This document shows, in pieces, positions 61,119 through 64,000 of a stretch of 64,000 nucleotides of DNA. The notes under the pieces are model-generated. The model did no database searches and was not told where the DNA came from. It worked only from the letters and a program-made list of their open reading frames with translations. Origin of the DNA: Reyranella sp. (GTDB lineage Bacteria > Pseudomonadota > Alphaproteobacteria > Reyranellales > Reyranellaceae); contig NZ_JAFKJN010000018.1 of NCBI RefSeq assembly GCF_017305915.1, forward strand, positions 186,001-250,000, given 5' to 3'. How positions within the stretch are numbered: the stretch's first letter is position 1; the number at the start of each line of letters is the position of its first letter. The translations under genes and the position numbers were made by a program.

Positions 61119-63568
61119 CCCCTCTTCTGCGGCCGGGTGATGTCCGTATCGTTCACCATGAAGCGAAGGTCTCGATTATTCTTGTAGTCCTTTAGCATTT
61201 CCGCCAGCAGTATCGTTATTTGTGGGCCGTCACCCCGACGAACTGCCCGCAGCGCTGCCCGCCAAATTTCAGCACCCGTAGTTCGCCTCAAGAGAGCGGA
61301 ATTGCGGCCCCCCGAACGCTCCCACAGGTCCCGCTCCTCGGGGCCGCCGGGATAGAGATCGGACGCGAGGGCAGCTAAGCCCTCCCACTTCTCTTCCACG
61401 CTGATAGGGCTGAGTCCCAGCATCCAACGAGTGATGGGCAAGAGCATGGTAGCGCAAACCCTGAGCGCCGGCATGAACTCACGCTGAAGCCATACGCGGT
61501 CGCGAACACGATCGAGCAAGGTTGACCATCTGCGGTCCAGAATGATCCGCCCCAGCAGCTCTGCGTCATGAATGGTGAATGATCCGGCTTTGGCTTGATC
61601 GCGAAACCAGACCAGAGCCCGTTCTTGCGGCAACCGGTCGAGCGACGCGATGATGTTCAAGGCTATGCCAATCCGGCGGCCGAGCCAAGAATCCAGCCGC
61701 CCCGGCTGCATCACGGTCTCTTCCAGTCGAGTATCGAATGGATAGGGATTGCCATCCCCGGCGCGGCGCAGCCAGCCCTCGGCTGTCGCTGCAAGGAAAG
61801 GCTCAGCAGGATCAATCCGATCCCAGACCTCGGCGCGGCGCCCGTAATCCGAAAGATCCGCGAGGGGTGTGGCGCTGAAAGCCCCGATGAGCGGCGCGAA
61901 TACGCGATCGTTGTCGAGAAGGCGATCCAGGATCGCGTTGCGCGCAATAAAAGGCTCTTCAACTCCCTGCCAGCTAGCGGCGTTGATATCGATCGCCACG
62001 ACCCATAGCCGCTGCGTAGCAACGTCTCGATAGTCAAGCGCCCGGAGGAGGCTGAAGTCGGCCGCAATCTCAGCGCCAGCAATGACGTCGAGCCGTTGCT
62101 CGTGCCCCGCGATGGCAATAGCCACGCGCTCCGCCGGCCGCGCGCGAGAGAGTGCCGCACGAAGCCCGTCGAGAAAGGATGCCGATTTGTCGACATCGAG
62201 CTGCGCACGTACGGCGTCCGCTGGTGCTCGGCTCGCCGCTAGAACGGCTCCATGAAGCGTGAGCCAGCTACGGATCGCGAGGTGGTGTAGCAGTGCGGAG
62301 GCGTCGAAATCGAGCCGCTGTGGGATCGCGCCCAGGAGCGATCTTTCGGCCGCGGGGTCGTGAGGAACGAAATCGAACAAGGCCTCGATAAGCTGAGGCT
62401 GCCGCAAAAGCCAAGTCCAGAACGCCATCGCAAACCGAGTAGGCTGGACGGAGGCCATAGCGCGCCCGCCGCGTGTAATTGCCATTCGCCAGTCGGCAAT
62501 TGCCTCACCAGGGTTGTGGCTCGCCGCGATAATGCGGGTCAGTTCCACCACTTCCGTCGAAGCGCTTGCGTCTTGTGTCTCCATCCAGCGTTCTGCCGCC
62601 TCCCACACCGGCTGCAGGGTCGAGAAACCCGCCAAACTGAAATTTCGCAAGCTCATCATTTGCGCCGCGGTTGCGGTAGGCATCATGGCCGCCAAGCGCC
62701 GGATCAGGTCCGCCTTGATCGGTTCGCCACAATCCGCAGGTGCCAGCAAGTTGATGAGCCGCATGCCCCCAGCGAGCGCATCAAAGTCAGTACCCTGTGC
62801 AATCAGATCTTGAGCCCGTACGGCTAGCGGGAACTCGGATAGATCGAGGTCGGGCCGACCGATGCTCGTTGCGAAGCCCATCACCAGGGCGGCGTCGGCA
62901 TCGCCGGAAAGAATTTCCGCTGCACGCGATGCCGGAGAGGACGCCTGGCCGATCACCGGATAGGCCTGCCAGCGCACCGCCAGCGACTGTGGGCTGTAGA
63001 CGATCACCGGGGCAGGAGCCTCGACAACATCGTCGGGGCCAAAGCTCAGACGAAAGGCGAACTTCCGGCGCATGCCCGGCCAGAGATGCGCCCATAGCGC
63101 CGCAGCGAGCGTTTCGATCCCGTCGGCTCCGAGTTTTACGATCGGCCTCTTTCCGCGTACGCCCAACAGCGCAGCGACCTCGCGAAGCTCTGGCGCCGTA
63201 ACCACGATGGGCGCGTCCTCGATCTCGAACCCAACAGGCTCCGGAATCTGATCAAATCGGACCGCGAGCCGATCGAGCAGGCGCGCGAGCGAGGTGAAAT
63301 CCTGGATGTCATCGAGTGACGTGAACAGTGCATGCGCGAGTACCATGTTACCGCGCGGAGCATCCGTATCGAGGAAGGTCCGCCCCACAACATATCGGCC
63401 ATGCGCCGGGAAACCGCTGATGGCGGGTGACCACACGACGCCGGGAGGTGGGTTGGACGGGAGATCGAAACGCCCGGCAATGCTCCTAGCGAATTCGACA
63501 TCCGCGCTGGCAACGCGAAGAGCGTGGCCATTGGCGACCTCCCCGTAGATAGCGGACTCGACCCGCAT
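61112..63568 (-). CDS. GAP1-like (GTPase-associated protein 1) with C-terminal effector-associated domain
   Basis: This 818-residue soluble protein is like the predicted adaptor GAP1 of NTP-dependent conflict systems. It has an N-terminal part (about 1-140, 'SAIYGEVANGHALRVAS', 'NMVLAHALFT'), a middle region with 'KFAFRLSFGP', and a long helical C-terminal part. Residues 738-818 begin LYPGGPEERD and match the module on the caspase. It starts 6 bp after the GTPase gene. I assign the family from domain order and neighbours; the identity rests on recognition, not a search. Confidence 0.78.
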   Translation of the reverse strand: MRVESAIYGEVANGHALRVASADVEFARSIAGRFDLPSNPPPGVVWSPAISGFPAHGRYVVGRTFLDTDAPRGNMVLAHALFTSLDDIQDFTSLARLLDRLAVRFDQIPEPVGFEIEDAPIVVTAPELREVAALLGVRGKRPIVKLGADGIETLAAALWAHLWPGMRRKFAFRLSFGPDDVVEAPAPVIVYSPQSLAVRWQAYPVIGQASSPASRAAEILSGDADAALVMGFATSIGRPDLDLSEFPLAVRAQDLIAQGTDFDALAGGMRLINLLAPADCGEPIKADLIRRLAAMMPTATAAQMMSLRNFSLAGFSTLQPVWEAAERWMETQDASASTEVVELTRIIAASHNPGEAIADWRMAITRGGRAMASVQPTRFAMAFWTWLLRQPQLIEALFDFVPHDPAAERSLLGAIPQRLDFDASALLHHLAIRSWLTLHGAVLAASRAPADAVRAQLDVDKSASFLDGLRAALSRARPAERVAIAIAGHEQRLDVIAGAEIAADFSLLRALDYRDVATQRLWVVAIDINAASWQGVEEPFIARNAILDRLLDNDRVFAPLIGAFSATPLADLSDYGRRAEVWDRIDPAEPFLAATAEGWLRRAGDGNPYPFDTRLEETVMQPGRLDSWLGRRIGIALNIIASLDRLPQERALVWFRDQAKAGSFTIHDAELLGRIILDRRWSTLLDRVRDRVWLQREFMPALRVCATMLLPITRWMLGLSPISVEEKWEGLAALASDLYPGGPEERDLWERSGGRNSALLRRTTGAEIWRAALRAVRRGDGPQITILLAEMLKDYKNNRDLRFMVNDTDITRPQKRGW

Positions 63569-63574
63569 CTCGCG

Positions 63575-64000
63575 CTAAGTCCCTCCGATGAGGCGCGTGA
63601 TCGGCCAAGTGATGTCGTGGTTTTCGGATCCTTCTGGCTGCACGATATACCCGAAGGTTTCAGGCCCCCGGGTGGCGTAATCGATGTCCGACTGCTCCTC
63701 GCTGAGTGGCCGCTCGAGTGCCGACAACCCAACGACAGTTGGTCGCTCCCAAACGCTTTCCACGAAATCACTGAACAAAGGCAGGCTCGACCGGAGCGCC
63801 TCGCGAGGTGAAGTCTTCGCCTCGACCTCGTCCCAGCAACTCAGGAGAATAGTGAGCGAAGGCACTCCGATCGGCATGTCGCGTGATACAGGTGCAACAT
63901 GGAGCAGCATCTGTAGCAACTCGACCAGCCGCGCCTGATCGGAAGGCTTACGCTCGGCTGGCGGCGTCGACGTTTTGCCAAGCTCTGCGAGTGGGCGCGA
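63575..64000 (-). CDS. TRAFAC-type GTPase (DO-GTPase-like), C-terminal part; continues beyond window
   Basis: The 141 visible C-terminal residues include a G4-like 'LLSCWDEVEAK' (SCWD at residues 54-57 of the fragment), a G5-like 'VVGLSALERPLS' and 'GPETFGYIVQPEG'. These suggest a TRAFAC-clade GTPase of the kind linked to GAP1 proteins. The N-terminal P-loop lies beyond the right edge. It is first in the visible operon and 6 bp from the GAP1-like gene. Confidence 0.75.
   Translation of the reverse strand, partial: SRPLAELGKTSTPPAERKPSDQARLVELLQMLLHVAPVSRDMPIGVPSLTILLSCWDEVEAKTSPREALRSSLPLFSDFVESVWERPTVVGLSALERPLSEEQSDIDYATRGPETFGYIVQPEGSENHDITWPITRLIGGT

Overview
The window is GC-rich, tightly packed bacterial chromosome of an alphaproteobacterium. 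The evidence is gene content and order: an NDUFA12-like complex I subunit next to mlaD and a DUF2155 protein, DUF2794, aroQ-accB-accC-aat, a large B12-dependent ribonucleotide reductase (NrdJ), clpS-clpA, a DacF-type carboxypeptidase with a SPOR tail, and yfgM-bamB-der. Intergenic gaps carry several palindromic repeat families common in high-GC alphaproteobacteria. A Reyranella- or Rhodospirillales-like source is my inference; nothing in the window names the species. I saw no tRNA, rRNA, CRISPR array or intact insertion sequence.

Layout. 1-2.6 kb: start of a gamma-glutamyltransferase lipoprotein (minus), then an M48 protease and a DsbA-like oxidoreductase. 3.0-8.7 kb: a minus-strand tyrosine/homogentisate catabolic operon (hppD, hmgA, fahA, maiA plus an unknown gene) with a divergent MarR regulator. 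9.2-12.2 kb: aroQ, accB, accC, aat. 12.2-13.7 kb: DUF2155, a small protein, mlaD and NDUFA12-like (minus). 14.0-17.7 kb: nrdJ behind NrdR-like boxes, then an 18-residue Lys/Ala peptide with a structured, terminator-ended tail. 18.1-23.0 kb: FemAB-like protein, clpA, clpS and a secreted protein. 23.2-28.7 kb: carboxypeptidase, cyclotransferase, then galU-ugd-pgm for UDP-glucose and UDP-glucuronate. 28.8-33.9 kb: fabD-fabG-acpP-fabF-mltG and a J-domain protein. 34.2-46.5 kb: rpsF-rpsR-rplI, a CFA-like methyltransferase, dnaB, alr, mlaE-mlaF, a PCMT-like methyltransferase, radA, cvpA, purF and an SDR. 46.7-50.1 kb: der, bamB and a YfgM-like protein. 50.2-57.7 kb: DUF2794, small lipoprotein, ArsC/Spx-like, MpaB-like, TetR with DinB and cupin, ArsR with SRPBCC, a dehydrogenase and an ABC-F ATPase.

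The accessory end (57.7-64.0 kb) is the most interesting part. A minus-strand pair of an AbrB/MazE-fold protein and a DUF6036-like nucleotidyltransferase looks like a toxin-antitoxin module. Its start codon abuts a perfect 32-bp palindrome that contains a promoter predicted to make a leaderless mRNA. After a Bug-family binding protein comes a three-gene minus-strand operon running off the window: a TRAFAC-type GTPase (partial), a GAP1-like protein of 818 residues and a caspase-like peptidase. The last two end in matching effector-associated domains. This fits the computationally predicted GTPase/GAP1/caspase class of NTP-dependent biological conflict (anti-phage or suicide) systems.

Two other things stand out. 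The rpsR-rplI junction looks deleted: S18 runs past its usual end and L9 lacks its first beta-strand and normal start. A 95-bp repeat containing a perfect DnaA box occurs twice, each time between convergent genes and with identical internal spacing.
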